Notes: generated by a model not told the origin, from the sequence alone. Numbered from the stretch's first letter, positions 23,800 through 32,858 are shown. The stretch is DNA of 52,239 nucleotides from JBBQER01 sp052148155 (GCA_052148155.1 JBKQIY010000265.1:1-52239); one strand, 5' to 3'. A program made the numbers and translations.

Positions 23800-24966
23800 A
23801 TGGATCTCGACCTTCCCGCCGAAGACGATCCCCGACGGGTCGAGGTGCGGGCATGGTTCGACGCGCATCCTTCACCGACGCCTTCTGAGCTTGTCGACGC
23901 CGGGTTCGTTGTGCCGCACTGGCCCCCTCCGTACGGGCTCGACGCCGAGCCTGAGCTTCAGCTCATCATCGAAGACGAGATGAAACGCGCCGGCGCGTCG
24001 AAGCCGGTCAACCCGATCGGCATCGGGCATTGCGGCCCGATCCTCGTTGCGCTCGCGAGCGACGAGCAAAAGCAGCGGTATCTGATGCCGATGCTGCGCG
24101 GCGACGAGCTGTGGTGCCAGCTGTTCAGCGAGCCGGGCGCAGGTTCGGATCTCGCCAATCTGAGCACCCGGGCCGAACGTGACGGTGACATCTACCGCGT
24201 GAACGGCCAGAAGATCTGGACGTCGCTGGCCGCGCACGCCAAGTTCGGCATCCTGATCGCGCGCACACGCAACGACGTCACCAAGCACCGCGGGATCTCC
24301 TACTTCATCGTGCCGATGGACCTGCCCGGCATCGAGGTGCGGCCGATCCGCGAGATGACGGGCGAGGCACTGTTCAACGAGGTGTTCTTCACCGACGTGC
24401 GCGTCCCGGCCGAGAACCTGATCGGCGAGGAACACCTCGGGTGGGGGATGGCGAAGGCCACGCTCGCCAACGAGCGGGTCTCACTGTCGACTGGCGGCGG
24501 CCTGCAGTGGGGCTACGGGCCGAGCGCACGTGATCTCGTGCAGCTCATGCGTGATCGTGGCGGACTTCCCGATCCTGTGTTCCGTCAACGGGTCGTCGAC
24601 GCCTACATCGAGGGCGAGATCTTGCGCTACCACCGCATGCGGATGATTTCGGCCGCGGTGAACAAGCGGCCCGGACCGGATGCGTCGCTGCGCAAAGCGC
24701 TCGCCGATCCGCACGGCAAGAAGGTGTTTACTCTCGGCCGCGACCTCATGGGTGCGCAGGGAATGCTGGCCGGCGCGGACGTCGACGCCGATTGGCAGCC
24801 GTGGATGCGCGGCTTTCTGTTCAGTCCCGCGCTCACGATCGGCGGCGGCACGAGTGAGGTGTTGCGCAACATCATCGGCGAACGTCTCCTCGGCCTCCCC
24901 CACGATTACGACGTCGAACAAGGTCTGACCTGGGAAGCGTCCCGCCAGCTCGCCGCCCCCCGTTAG
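23800..24966 (+). CDS. Acyl-CoA dehydrogenase, FadE type, alpha-like (388 aa)
   Basis: Strong Shine-Dalgarno (AGGAAGGAGAGG) before ATG 23800. The N-terminal helical domain is shortened. FSEPGAGSDLANLSTRAERD and VNGQKIWTSLAAHAKFG mark the FAD/substrate site. The C-terminal IGGGTSEVLRNIIGERLLGLP resembles the 687 protein and again lacks the EGT glutamate. No beta-type partner ACAD is adjacent. It probably belonged directly after the thiolase-like pair before the DUF1361 insertion. Its stop overlaps the end of the convergent P450 gene by 4 bp. Confidence 0.93.
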   Translation: MDLDLPAEDDPRRVEVRAWFDAHPSPTPSELVDAGFVVPHWPPPYGLDAEPELQLIIEDEMKRAGASKPVNPIGIGHCGPILVALASDEQKQRYLMPMLRGDELWCQLFSEPGAGSDLANLSTRAERDGDIYRVNGQKIWTSLAAHAKFGILIARTRNDVTKHRGISYFIVPMDLPGIEVRPIREMTGEALFNEVFFTDVRVPAENLIGEEHLGWGMAKATLANERVSLSTGGGLQWGYGPSARDLVQLMRDRGGLPDPVFRQRVVDAYIEGEILRYHRMRMISAAVNKRPGPDASLRKALADPHGKKVFTLGRDLMGAQGMLAGADVDADWQPWMRGFLFSPALTIGGGTSEVLRNIIGERLLGLPHDYDVEQGLTWEASRQLAAPR

Positions 24967-26195
24967 GCCTCGCGAACGCCTTTCGGGAATTTCACCGGCA
25001 TGTGTTTGATGCCGCCGATGAAGTTGGAACGCAACGGCTGGACGTCGCCGTTCAGCTCAAGGTTCGGCATACGGCGTGCCATCTCTTCGAGGAGGACGCG
25101 GATCTCCATGCGGGCCAGATTGGCGCCGAGGCAGTGATGCGGTCCGCCGCCGCCGAAGCCGACATGCTCGTTGGGGGAACGCTGGATGTCGAACGTGAAG
25201 GGGTCGTCGAAGACGTCTTCGTCGCGGTTCGCGCTGACGTACCAGATGCTCACCTTGTCGCCGGCTTGCAGCTGCTGGCCGTGCAGTTCGGTGTCGACGG
25301 TGACGTTGCGCCGGAAGTACATGACCGGCGACGCCCACCGGACGATCTCTTCGGTGGCCGGCACTGCAAGTTTCGGGTCGTTGACGAGCAGCTGGTATTG
25401 ATCCGGGCTGTCGCAGAACGCTCGGATGCCATGCGAGATCGAGTTGCGTGTCGTCTCGTTGCCCGCGACTGCGATCAACAAGAAGAACAGGTTGAAGTCC
25501 ATCTCCGACAGCGTGTCACCGTCGATCTCGGCGCCGAGCAGCGTCGTGACGATGTCGTCGCGGGGATGAGCGCGGCGCTCGGCTCCGAGCTCGTTGGCGT
25601 ACATGAACATCTCGATCTGCGCGGTCTGGACCTCTTCGAGCGACACAATGTATTCCGGGTCTTCGCTGCCGATCATCCGGTTGGACCACTCGAACAGCTT
25701 GTGACGGTCTTCTTGCGGCACTCCGAGCATCTCGGCGATCACCTGGAGGGGCAGCTCGGCGGCGACGTCGACGACGAAGTCGCACTCGCCGCGTTCGATA
25801 ACCGTGTCGAGGATCTGATTGGTCATCTCGCGGATATGTACCTCGAGCGCGCTGATCTGACGAGGCGTGAAACCACGGTTGACAAGTTTGCGGTAGCGCG
25901 TGTGCTCCGGCGCGTCCATCGTGAGCATGAGGTTGCCGCCCTGCTCGAACTCGTAGTTCTCCGGTCCGCCTTCCAGGACAACGACGCCGCCGCGCTTTTG
26001 GTCGGACGAGTAGGTCGTTCCGTCCCGGCCGACGGTGACGACGTCGTCGTACTTGGTGACCACCCAGAATCCGGGCCCGTCGGGCTCGGGATGCTTGTAC
26101 ACCGGTGCCTCGTTCCGAAGGAACGTGAACCATTCGTGCGGGATGCCCTTCGTGAAGCGGTCACGGTCGAGCAGGTCGATGTCGGAGAGCTGCAT
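24963..26195 (-). CDS. Cytochrome P450, CYP125/CYP142-like (410 aa)
   Basis: Soluble class-I bacterial P450 needing ferredoxin and reductase. The I-helix oxygen-activation motif is AGNETTRNSISHG, the K-helix ExxR is in EEIVRWASPV, and the heme-binding loop is FGGGGPHHCLGANLAR with the Cys thiolate ligand. The AGNETTRNS segment, the SANRDEDVF loop and the GIKHMPVKF tail closely resemble mycobacterial CYP125/CYP142, which hydroxylate the cholesterol C27 methyl. I infer terminal hydroxylation of a sterol or branched side chain. ATG 26195 has GAGGGGC upstream. It is probably co-transcribed with the LLM oxidoreductase gene 9 bp upstream. Confidence 0.93.
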   Translation of the reverse strand: MQLSDIDLLDRDRFTKGIPHEWFTFLRNEAPVYKHPEPDGPGFWVVTKYDDVVTVGRDGTTYSSDQKRGGVVVLEGGPENYEFEQGGNLMLTMDAPEHTRYRKLVNRGFTPRQISALEVHIREMTNQILDTVIERGECDFVVDVAAELPLQVIAEMLGVPQEDRHKLFEWSNRMIGSEDPEYIVSLEEVQTAQIEMFMYANELGAERRAHPRDDIVTTLLGAEIDGDTLSEMDFNLFFLLIAVAGNETTRNSISHGIRAFCDSPDQYQLLVNDPKLAVPATEEIVRWASPVMYFRRNVTVDTELHGQQLQAGDKVSIWYVSANRDEDVFDDPFTFDIQRSPNEHVGFGGGGPHHCLGANLARMEIRVLLEEMARRMPNLELNGDVQPLRSNFIGGIKHMPVKFPKGVREA

Positions 26196-26204
26196 ACATG
26201 CCCC

Positions 26205-27185
26205 TCAGGTGCTGGTGACGCCGTCACGGTACAGCGCGTCTCGAACCATGGGTGCAACGTCGGCCGCGAGACGCTCGATCTGAGCCCGCGCGTGGGCCGG
26301 CGTCACGCCGGGCACGTGGACACGCAGGTTCAAGGCGTCGGCGCCGGCCAAGGTCAGCGCGGACACCAGTCGGGCCGCGACCGCGGTGGCGTCGGACGCG
26401 GCGATCATCTCGGCCGCGCCCCAGTGCGCCGCCGCGCCGCTGGGCGCGTAGGCGCGGTAGGTGGCGACCTGGCGTTCGGTGGGTTGCAACGGCGGCTCCT
26501 CTCCGACCCATGCCCGCCGGATCAGCACACACGGACCGAAACCGCCCGCAACGTGGTAGACGTCGACGAGTTCGCGGCAACGTTCGGGAGCCGTCAACGA
26601 ATCGAACATGAGACCGACGCCGGCCGCGGCGGCCCGTCGCGCCGCGGTCGGGCTGGCCGCCGCACTCACAACCGGGACCGGATGTTCACGACAGCGCGCA
26701 ATCGCCGGATCACCACTGAGCGGGCCGGCGTCGCCGCCGGCGAGGACCGCCGCGACGTGTCCCAACGCCCGCGTGTAGCGCCCGGCGAGGTCGTCCATCG
26801 TCGTGTCCATCGTCTCGAAGTCGGCCGGGAGTGCGCCGGCCGCGACGCCGAGCCCGACCCGCCCGGGATGGCGGGCCGCGAGCCATGCCGTCTCTTCGAT
26901 CACGAGCGCAGTCGGACGTAACAACAACAGCAGGGGACACGGTGCCGCCCAACCGGCCGGCATCGCGTCGAGCGCGAACCCCGCGGCCTGCAACGGATTG
27001 GGCAGGTAGCCCGCGAATCCACCATGGTGTTCGCTCGTCATCACCCCGTCGAACCCATGCGTGACCGCCAGCGTCGCCTGCACGCGCAGCTCTTCGACGA
27101 TCGCCGGCGCGGCGAGGTCGAGATGCGGATAGATGCGCAGCGACACAGAACCAGCCGCGAACGGTGCGCCCCTAATGGTCACCAT
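26205..27185 (-). CDS. LLM-class (luciferase-like) flavin-dependent oxidoreductase (326 aa)
   Basis: Luciferase-like TIM barrel using F420 or FMNH2. ATG 27185 is chosen; upstream codons look non-coding. Visible segments are HGFDGVMTSEHHGGFAGYLPNPL (the SEHH substrate-side motif), RHPGRVGLGVAAGALPADFE, and VPVVSAAASPTAARRAA. Length is normal. It lies directly upstream of the P450 gene and the pair may act on the same compound, for example as a monooxygenase or dehydrogenase step. The cofactor cannot be told from sequence alone. Confidence 0.87.
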   Translation of the reverse strand: MVTIRGAPFAAGSVSLRIYPHLDLAAPAIVEELRVQATLAVTHGFDGVMTSEHHGGFAGYLPNPLQAAGFALDAMPAGWAAPCPLLLLLRPTALVIEETAWLAARHPGRVGLGVAAGALPADFETMDTTMDDLAGRYTRALGHVAAVLAGGDAGPLSGDPAIARCREHPVPVVSAAASPTAARRAAAAGVGLMFDSLTAPERCRELVDVYHVAGGFGPCVLIRRAWVGEEPPLQPTERQVATYRAYAPSGAAAHWGAAEMIAASDATAVAARLVSALTLAGADALNLRVHVPGVTPAHARAQIERLAADVAPMVRDALYRDGVTST

Positions 27186-27462
27186 CGCAGTCTCGCGCGT
27201 TGTCCGACGCGTCGGATTGCGTTGGGGACGTGTCGCGACGCCGCGATGCGACGGTGTGTCGCGGCGAAGCGGCCACGCGCCGCGCAAGCGGATGCGACGA
27301 GGTCAGCGTTGCCGGGACTTGAGCTGTTTGTTGGCGACGGTGCGGTCGTCGGAAATCGAGCGGCTCATTGACGACAAGCTGGATCGGCTTACCAGGCGAG
27401 GGACTGCTGAAGTGTTGACTGGGTGCAACGCACCGATGACGCGGGCGCGGCGCTGGTGTCGG

Positions 27463-28686
27463 TCACGCGGCGCGGATGCGTTCCAACAGGCGGGGGTTTA
27501 TAAGCTGCGTTGGGACGGTCTCCGGGCCGGCGAAGCCGCCCAGGAGGAGCGTGGAGATCTCGGGATCCATCGCTGCCATCTTCTCGCCGACGAACGCCCG
27601 GCGCGCGGACCGGTTGTCGGCGTCCTCGGCCTGGGTGACTGCGAGCACGTCGGCAATGAAGCGAAGCGTCCGCATCCGTGTCTGCCGCTCTTGTCCATAG
27701 GGAGAGAACGCTTCGGGTGTGCGGGCGCCATCGAGGATGAGGTCTCGAACCATGCGGACATCGCGTAACGCGATTGAGAGGCCTTGGCCGAGGATCGGGT
27801 CGTTATGGCCGGCGGCGTCGCCGATGAGCACGACGCCGTTCGTATAGGGCGCGGCGGTCCACGTGTCGTCGCCTGGATAGGTGGCGACCGGACCGGCCGG
27901 GTTTCCCGCTGCGACCTGCTCGCTCCATGGGTAGCAGGAGATCGCGCAGGCGGCCAGGAACTGCTCGGTACCTCGTCGGCCGGAGAAGCGATGTTGTCCA
28001 GCGAGACCCCCGAACAGATACACGCGGGCTCGACGACTTCCCTGGTGGCACATCACGAAGAGGAAGTCACCCTCGCCGGCGAGCACATCGTGGTCATCGG
28101 GCACGCCGACCAGGTCGTCCACCAGCAGGCCGGACGCGTAGCCGATCGCCTCTTGTCGTTCGAGGGTGATCCCGACTTGCTTGCGCACGGTCGACGATCG
28201 CCCGTCCGCACCCACGACCAGGGAGGTGGTCACCTCATGCGTGGTGCCGTGGACGCTATACGACACCGTCGGTGAAGCACCGCTCGCCAACTTCACGTCG
28301 CGAGCGCCCCGCACGACCGTCGCACCCGCGCCGACTGCCGCGTCGACTAATGCCTGACACGCCACCGGATGTGGAAGATTGAGCGTCCCGCGAATGCCCG
28401 CGATCCTCATGGCCATCGGGATCTCGGCCGCGTCGCCGATCCCCTCGCTGTATTGCTTCCACATCGGCGTGATGTGCGCGCCGGCGGCGAGCCAGACCCC
28501 TTCGACGCCAAGTTCGCGCGCCTCTTTGACCCCCCACACATGCATGCTTTCGCCCCGGACGCGGTCCTCGTACTCCTCGCTCGCCTCCAACACCGTGACG
28601 CCCAGACCTGCGCGCGCAAGCGCGAACCCGAGCGACGCGCCTCCAATGCCCCCTCCGACCACCACCACATCCGCGACGTCGGCCAT
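27463..28686 (-). CDS. FAD-dependent monooxygenase, PHBH-fold (407 aa)
   Basis: Class A flavoprotein monooxygenase or geranylgeranyl-reductase-like oxidoreductase. The Rossmann GxGxxG is VVVGGGIGGASLGFALARAG (8-27), followed by VLEAS with the ribose-binding Glu. The second FAD motifs are GADGRSSTVRK and VVLIGDAAGHNDPILGQGLSIALRD. ATG 28686 follows GGGAG. A 277-bp gap separates it from the downstream LLM gene, in which I see no gene. The substrate is unknown; aromatic or polyketide-like rings are typical. Confidence 0.9.
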   Translation of the reverse strand: MADVADVVVVGGGIGGASLGFALARAGLGVTVLEASEEYEDRVRGESMHVWGVKEARELGVEGVWLAAGAHITPMWKQYSEGIGDAAEIPMAMRIAGIRGTLNLPHPVACQALVDAAVGAGATVVRGARDVKLASGASPTVSYSVHGTTHEVTTSLVVGADGRSSTVRKQVGITLERQEAIGYASGLLVDDLVGVPDDHDVLAGEGDFLFVMCHQGSRRARVYLFGGLAGQHRFSGRRGTEQFLAACAISCYPWSEQVAAGNPAGPVATYPGDDTWTAAPYTNGVVLIGDAAGHNDPILGQGLSIALRDVRMVRDLILDGARTPEAFSPYGQERQTRMRTLRFIADVLAVTQAEDADNRSARRAFVGEKMAAMDPEISTLLLGGFAGPETVPTQLINPRLLERIRAA

Positions 28687-29066
28687 GTCTCCCGCTTGAT
28701 CGCCTTCTTCTTCCGGTCCTCAAATTCGATGATCCCACGCAGTGGCGTCGCCGTTCCTCCTTAAGGAGTCCGCGACCTGGGCAGAAGGTAACAACAATCG
28801 AATTCCGCTCTTGCAGAGGCGACCGAGCAGTAGAAGCGACCTACGACTTCCAGGGAGCCCATCGGGCAGTACGGGTGCCTCGTCGTCGCTTTTATTGCTG
28901 ATGCCGGCGCGCGTCGCCGAACCCGCGCCCACCCCGCCGAAACGCGGACCCCGCTCACTCACCCCGCGTAACGTGCGGCGATATTCGCGACTCCGATCCT
29001 CCTGTCGCGAACCCTGTGCGCCATGTCGGCCTTCGCAGCTGGTATCCGGGCTCGCGCACGTGTGCT
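28687..29066. other. Intergenic region with a 12-bp palindrome
   Basis: With 29067-29267 this makes a 581-bp stretch lacking an intact gene. The perfect palindrome CTCCTTAAGGAG lies at 28757-28768 and offers a Shine-Dalgarno-like AAGGAG on each strand, but neither is followed by a good start codon. Short open frames on both strands resemble no family. The base composition is less uniform here than in the neighbours. The promoter of the FAD monooxygenase is expected here. Confidence 0.5.
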
Positions 29067-29267
29067 TCAGACGGGCTCAGACCGAACTATCCGACGAATT
29101 CGGAGCTGGAAGTCTCGAACGCCATCGCGCGGTCTGGGTTTGGCGCCGTCGATGAAAACCGTCACGGCCGGGTCGGCGTCGAGCGCGACCAGTTGGTCGA
29201 TGTCGTGGGCGGCGATCGCACGGAGCACAAGTCGGTCGCGAGCTCGTCGATCATGGGCTGCGACGGG
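29067..29267 (-). pseudogene. Remnant of a GNAT acetyltransferase N-terminus
   Basis: The frame continuing after the NuoF-like stop reads RLVLRAIAAHDIDQLVALDA, DPAVTVFIDGAKPRP and then RDGVRDFQLRI before a stop at 29067. This matches the opening of RimJ/RimL-type GNAT N-acetyltransferases (RLxLRxxxxxDxxxLxxLxxDPxV, then a conserved glycine). The acetyl-CoA-binding domain is missing, and no ATG exists in this frame; GTG at 29228 would be the only nearby start. It is best read as a decayed 5' fragment. It is not part of the NuoF-like protein, although it shares its frame. Confidence 0.55.
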
Positions 29268-30743
29268 TCAGAGCTCTTCGTGATGCGAGCGGTGGTCGTC
29301 GAGACGGTCGGCGGGCGCTTTGCCGGACCAGTGCTCTGCGTAGGTCCAGTCGGGCTGTTTGCGTGCATGTTCGTCGTCGAGTACGGCGACCCCGTCGCGG
29401 AGATCGATCATGGGCACGATCGCAAGCTCCGTCCCGCGGTGCGCGGTATGTTCGACGCGGGCTTCGAGCTCATCGCCGAACGCGGCGAGGAAGCTGGCCA
29501 CCACAACTTGTTGTTGGGTCGCCAATGAGCAGCGCGCACCGAACGCGACGGTGTCGATCCGGCGGCGGACCACATCGAGGTCTTCTTCGGTGCCTTGGGA
29601 TGTTGCGACATGTGTGAGTGCGTCGGTGATCAGCAGACCGTCCTGCTTGCACGGCAAGCATTGACCGCACGACTCGACCGCCAAGAATCGTGACACGCTC
29701 GCGGCGACCGCGGCGATGTCGGTTGTGTCGTCGAGCACGATGAACGCGCCAGCTCCGAGACCGGAACCGATGGCCGCCATCCCCTCCCAGCTCGCGGGGG
29801 TGTCGAGCTGATCGTCGGTGATGATCGCAGCGGCGGCACCTTGGAGCACGGCGCGGATTGTGCGTCCCGGCCGGGCGCCGCCGCCGAGCGTTTCGATGAT
29901 CTCACGCAGTGGTGTGCCCATCGTGAACTCGCCGACGCCGGCGTGGGTGACGCATCCGCTGACGGTGCACAACACGGTCCCGGGCGACTCGTCGGTGCCG
30001 ACCTCGCGGAACCAGTCGGCGCCTTCAGCGAGTGCGACCGCGACGTGCGCGAGTGTTTCTGCGTTGTCGACCAGTGTCGGCGGGGCGTCGGTGTCGGAGC
30101 CAGCGCCGGCCATCTCGACGTGCGCGGACAGTCCTGACTCCGAGGTGAGATCGGCTGGGGTTTCGACCATCTCGTCGACGCCGCGCCGGTACGGCGGCGC
30201 GATCCGCGGGAATGGGTAGCGACCGTCGATCGCTTCGAGGAGGGCGGTCTCCTCGCCGAGCAGGTATTCGGGTGGGCCCTCGACGAGATCGAGCTGCACA
30301 CCAGTTGCGAGGTCCGATGCTTGCACCTCGGCGATCGCGGCGCGGACCCGGCCGATATGTCGGGTTGCGGTGCGTTTCATCCCGACGACGACCTGATCGG
30401 CGCCGACTGCGAGCGCGCCGATGAGGGCACCTTCGAGCACCCGGTACGGGTTGCGGTCGAGGAGCTCACGGTCCTTGAACGAACCGGGTTCGCCTTCGGC
30501 GGCGTTCACGACGACCGTGGAGCGTTCGACCGGCGACGCGTTGGCGGCAACGGTACGCCACTTGATGCCGGTCGGAAACCCGGCGCCGCCGCGGCCGCGG
30601 ATTCCGGCGGCCAACACTTCGTCGATGGTGGCCTGCGCCCCGAGCGCGCGGGCAGCGGCGAGACCTTTCCCGCCGCCGCCGGCTAGGTACGCGGCGAGCG
30701 AGACGACAGGTTCAGGGTCGAGGATCCGATTGGTGAGGGGCAT
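29268..30743 (-). CDS. NuoF-like NADH-binding flavoprotein with 4Fe-4S site (491 aa)
   Basis: Homologue of the 51-kDa subunit of NADH dehydrogenases and formate dehydrogenase beta chains. The FMN/NADH domain shows GIRGRGGAGFPTGIKW (about 48-63) and VVNAAEGEPGSFKDR, an SLBB-like middle domain has VSGCVTHAGVGEFTMG, and the 4Fe-4S cluster motif is ESCGQCLPCKQDG (C-x2-C-x2-C) with a later Cys in GARCSLATQ. A C-terminal tail of about 60 residues holds KQPDWTYAEHWSG. No NuoE, NuoG or other complex I genes are nearby, so it is a stand-alone NADH:acceptor oxidoreductase. It could feed a ferredoxin for the P450, but this is only positional inference. Confidence 0.9.
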   Translation of the reverse strand: MPLTNRILDPEPVVSLAAYLAGGGGKGLAAARALGAQATIDEVLAAGIRGRGGAGFPTGIKWRTVAANASPVERSTVVVNAAEGEPGSFKDRELLDRNPYRVLEGALIGALAVGADQVVVGMKRTATRHIGRVRAAIAEVQASDLATGVQLDLVEGPPEYLLGEETALLEAIDGRYPFPRIAPPYRRGVDEMVETPADLTSESGLSAHVEMAGAGSDTDAPPTLVDNAETLAHVAVALAEGADWFREVGTDESPGTVLCTVSGCVTHAGVGEFTMGTPLREIIETLGGGARPGRTIRAVLQGAAAAIITDDQLDTPASWEGMAAIGSGLGAGAFIVLDDTTDIAAVAASVSRFLAVESCGQCLPCKQDGLLITDALTHVATSQGTEEDLDVVRRRIDTVAFGARCSLATQQQVVVASFLAAFGDELEARVEHTAHRGTELAIVPMIDLRDGVAVLDDEHARKQPDWTYAEHWSGKAPADRLDDHRSHHEEL

Positions 30744-30788
30744 GGTGGGAGTGTCTCACCTCGATTGGACGTCGGGCATCTCGGCGTC

Positions 30789-31568
30789 TCACGAGAACTT
30801 GGTTTTCGGCCGGTCCTGGTGTTCGCCGTCGACGAAGAGGTCGACCCGCTCGTTGTAGAAGCAGATGAGACCACCGATACGGACGCTCTCCGGCAACGGG
30901 TAGTCGTACGCCCAGGCGTAGTCGGCGTAGACGGTTTCGCCGATCACGACCGACCAGTACCGGGCGGTGCCCTTGTAGGGACAGCCGCTCGAGGTGTCGG
31001 TCTCGACCAGCAGATCGAGGCGGACGTCGGGTTTGGCGAAGTAGTAACGCGTCGGCAGGCCAGTCTCGAACAGCATCGTCGGATGGTCCGACTCCGCGAC
31101 GATCACGCCGTCGATCTCGACCCGAACCGTGCGTGAGCTGGCCAGCACGTCGACCCGTGTGTAGGGACTGCGGGGATGGACGTACACCTCTTCGTCTTCT
31201 TCGAACCAGTGGTCCATGGCATTCCACGTGAAGGCGACCAGATCGCGAATCGGTTCGAGCGGCGAGCCGAGGTGACGATACGCGGCGCCCGCCGCGACCC
31301 TGCCGCCGACGTGTACGTCGTAGAGGTGTGCGTCACCGCGACTCGGTGATCGTCGTGTCTGTCCCGTCGCGTGCAGGAGGTCTGCCCGGACATCGGCCAT
31401 CGGGAAGTAGTAGACGGGATAGTTGGGCTGCTCCCAAACGAGGCGTACGTGGGTCGAGTCGACGACGGCCACGCCGTCCAGGTACGCGCGCACGCGTTTG
31501 GGTCCGGGCTCCACACGTACCAGGCCCCGGGTTGGTGTCTTGTTGGGAGTCGAGCCCGACGCGCCCAT
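30789..31568 (-). CDS. Tandem DUF427-domain protein (259 aa)
   Basis: Two DUF427 modules. The first spans about 20-115 (KRVRAYLDGVAVVDSTHVRLVWE, then YYFPMADVR), the second about 140-255 (RTVRVEIDGVIVAESDHPTMLFE, TRYYFAKPDVRLDLL, SGCPYKGTARYWSV). The second carries the typical CPYKG segment and the AWAYDYPLPE stretch. The function of this family is not established. A TAGCAT hexamer lies 9 bp before the ATG at 31568. The NuoF-like gene begins 45 bp downstream in the same direction. Confidence 0.88.
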   Translation of the reverse strand: MGASGSTPNKTPTRGLVRVEPGPKRVRAYLDGVAVVDSTHVRLVWEQPNYPVYYFPMADVRADLLHATGQTRRSPSRGDAHLYDVHVGGRVAAGAAYRHLGSPLEPIRDLVAFTWNAMDHWFEEDEEVYVHPRSPYTRVDVLASSRTVRVEIDGVIVAESDHPTMLFETGLPTRYYFAKPDVRLDLLVETDTSSGCPYKGTARYWSVVIGETVYADYAWAYDYPLPESVRIGGLICFYNERVDLFVDGEHQDRPKTKFS

Positions 31569-31680
31569 GAAACGCGGATGCTATCCACGCGACCCCGACG
31601 ATCGGTCGAATGGGCGCGGGTAGACGCCGCGCGCATCGCCGGTGCGCTCATGTCGGCGGGTCGGGGCGGGACGGCGAGCG

Positions 31681-32043
31681 TTACGCCGGAGCCGCGTGCG
31701 CTTGCAGCGCCGACAGCGAGCACCACTCGAGCGTGCGGGCGTGCGTTGCTTCGAGGACCACGGCCGGGGCCATTCCCGCCTCGTACGCTTCCTGCCAGCG
31801 CGACGCACACAGGCACCACCGGTCGCCGGGCACGAGTCCGGGGAATCCGTGATCCGGCATCGGGGTGCTCAAGTCGTTGCCGTGCGCGCGTGAAAACTGG
31901 AGGAACTCGCCGGTCACGACCACGCAGACGGAGTGCACGCCGTCGTCGTCGCCACCGCTCTCGCAGCAGCCGTCGCGGTAGAAGCCGGTGAGAGGTTCGT
32001 AGCTGCAAGGTTCGAGGTCGCCACCCAGCACGTTTCGGGCCAT
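31681..32043 (-). CDS. DUF2237 family protein (120 aa)
   Basis: The sequence NVLGGDLEPCSYEPLTGFYR, DGCCESGGDDDGVHSVCVVV, TGEFLQFSRAHGNDLSTP and GDRWCLCASRWQEA is diagnostic for DUF2237. Conserved cysteines suggest metal or redox chemistry, but the function is unknown. I take the ATG at 32043 because homologues begin just before NVLG; an alternative ATG at 32100 would leave only 11 bp to the divergent gene's start. No Shine-Dalgarno is clear for either. There are 112 bp between its end and the DUF427 start. Confidence 0.85.
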   Translation of the reverse strand: MARNVLGGDLEPCSYEPLTGFYRDGCCESGGDDDGVHSVCVVVTGEFLQFSRAHGNDLSTPMPDHGFPGLVPGDRWCLCASRWQEAYEAGMAPAVVLEATHARTLEWCSLSALQAHAAPA

Positions 32044-32099
32044 GACACGATCCAACCACGTCGCGGCCCGATCTGCCACGCCCAGGTGCCGGTCCTGCA

Positions 32100-32105
32100 T
32101 AGCCT
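32100..32105 (+). promoter_or_regulatory. Leaderless -10 (TAGCCT) for the FTR1/COG4280-like gene
   Basis: TAGCCT ends 6 nt before the ATG at 32112, with no Shine-Dalgarno. Confidence 0.5.
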
Positions 32106-32111
32106 TGGCCG

Positions 32112-32858
32112 ATGCGCAGCGTGATCCTGGTGGCCGCGACCTTCTTGGCGTGTGCGGTCGAGATGGTCGAGGCGCTGACCATCGTCCTCGCGGCCGCCAT
32201 GACCCGTGGATGGCACTCGGTTAGGCTCGGGATCGTCGCCGCGCTCGTCGTCCTCGCCGCGGTCGTCGCGCTCCTCGGGCCTGCGCTCACGCTGCTCCCG
32301 CTGGACGCGTTGCGCGTCGTCGTCGGATTTTTGCTGCTGAGCCTCGGGCTGCAGTGGCTGCGCAAGGCGCTGCTGCGCGCGGCGGGCATCCTTCCGCTGC
32401 ACGACGAAGACAAGATCTTCGAACGAGACGTCGCCAAATTCGCCGCCTCGGGAGCGCCGGTGAAGCCCGGCTTCGACGCCTACGCGTTCACGCTGTCGTT
32501 CAAGGGCGTCTTCCTCGAAGGACTCGAGGTCGCGTTCATCGTCGTCACGATCGGCGCTGCCCACGGCAACTTCGCCCTCGCGATCGGCTCGGCGGCCGCA
32601 GCTGTGGTGGTCGTCGCGCTCGCCGGTATCGTCGTGCACCGTCCGTTGAGTCGCGTCCCGGAAAACACCATGAAGCTCGGAGTCGGTCTGATGCTCACGA
32701 CGTTCGGGACGTTCTGGGGCGCAGAAGGTGCCGGCGTGCACTGGCCAGGTTCGGACCTGATGATCCTCGGTGTGCTGGCGTTCTACGCCGCGCTCGCGTT
32801 CGGATTGGTCGAAGTCTTGCGGCGCCGTGGCAGCACACTCGCGCCCGGTTCGGTGTGA
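32112..32858 (+). CDS. FTR1/COG4280-like predicted membrane protein (248 aa)
   Basis: Integral membrane protein with about six or seven TM segments. Two acidic intramembrane motifs stand out: VEMVEALTIVLA in TM1 and FLEGLEVAFIVVTIG in the middle. They resemble the E-x2-E motifs of FTR1-type iron permeases and of the uncharacterised COG4280 proteins. A soluble loop (residues about 92-125) separates the two halves. I infer metal-ion transport, but the REGLE arginine of true FTR1 is not conserved. A small membrane protein gene follows 10 bp downstream. Confidence 0.75.
   Translation: MRSVILVAATFLACAVEMVEALTIVLAAAMTRGWHSVRLGIVAALVVLAAVVALLGPALTLLPLDALRVVVGFLLLSLGLQWLRKALLRAAGILPLHDEDKIFERDVAKFAASGAPVKPGFDAYAFTLSFKGVFLEGLEVAFIVVTIGAAHGNFALAIGSAAAAVVVVALAGIVVHRPLSRVPENTMKLGVGLMLTTFGTFWGAEGAGVHWPGSDLMILGVLAFYAALAFGLVEVLRRRGSTLAPGSV

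Noticed and set aside
27186..27462. Possible small gene with the helical segment SSEIERLIDDKLDRLT
   Set aside because: The frame runs into the antisense of the FAD monooxygenase; only one short stretch looks protein-like and no start or family could be assigned.
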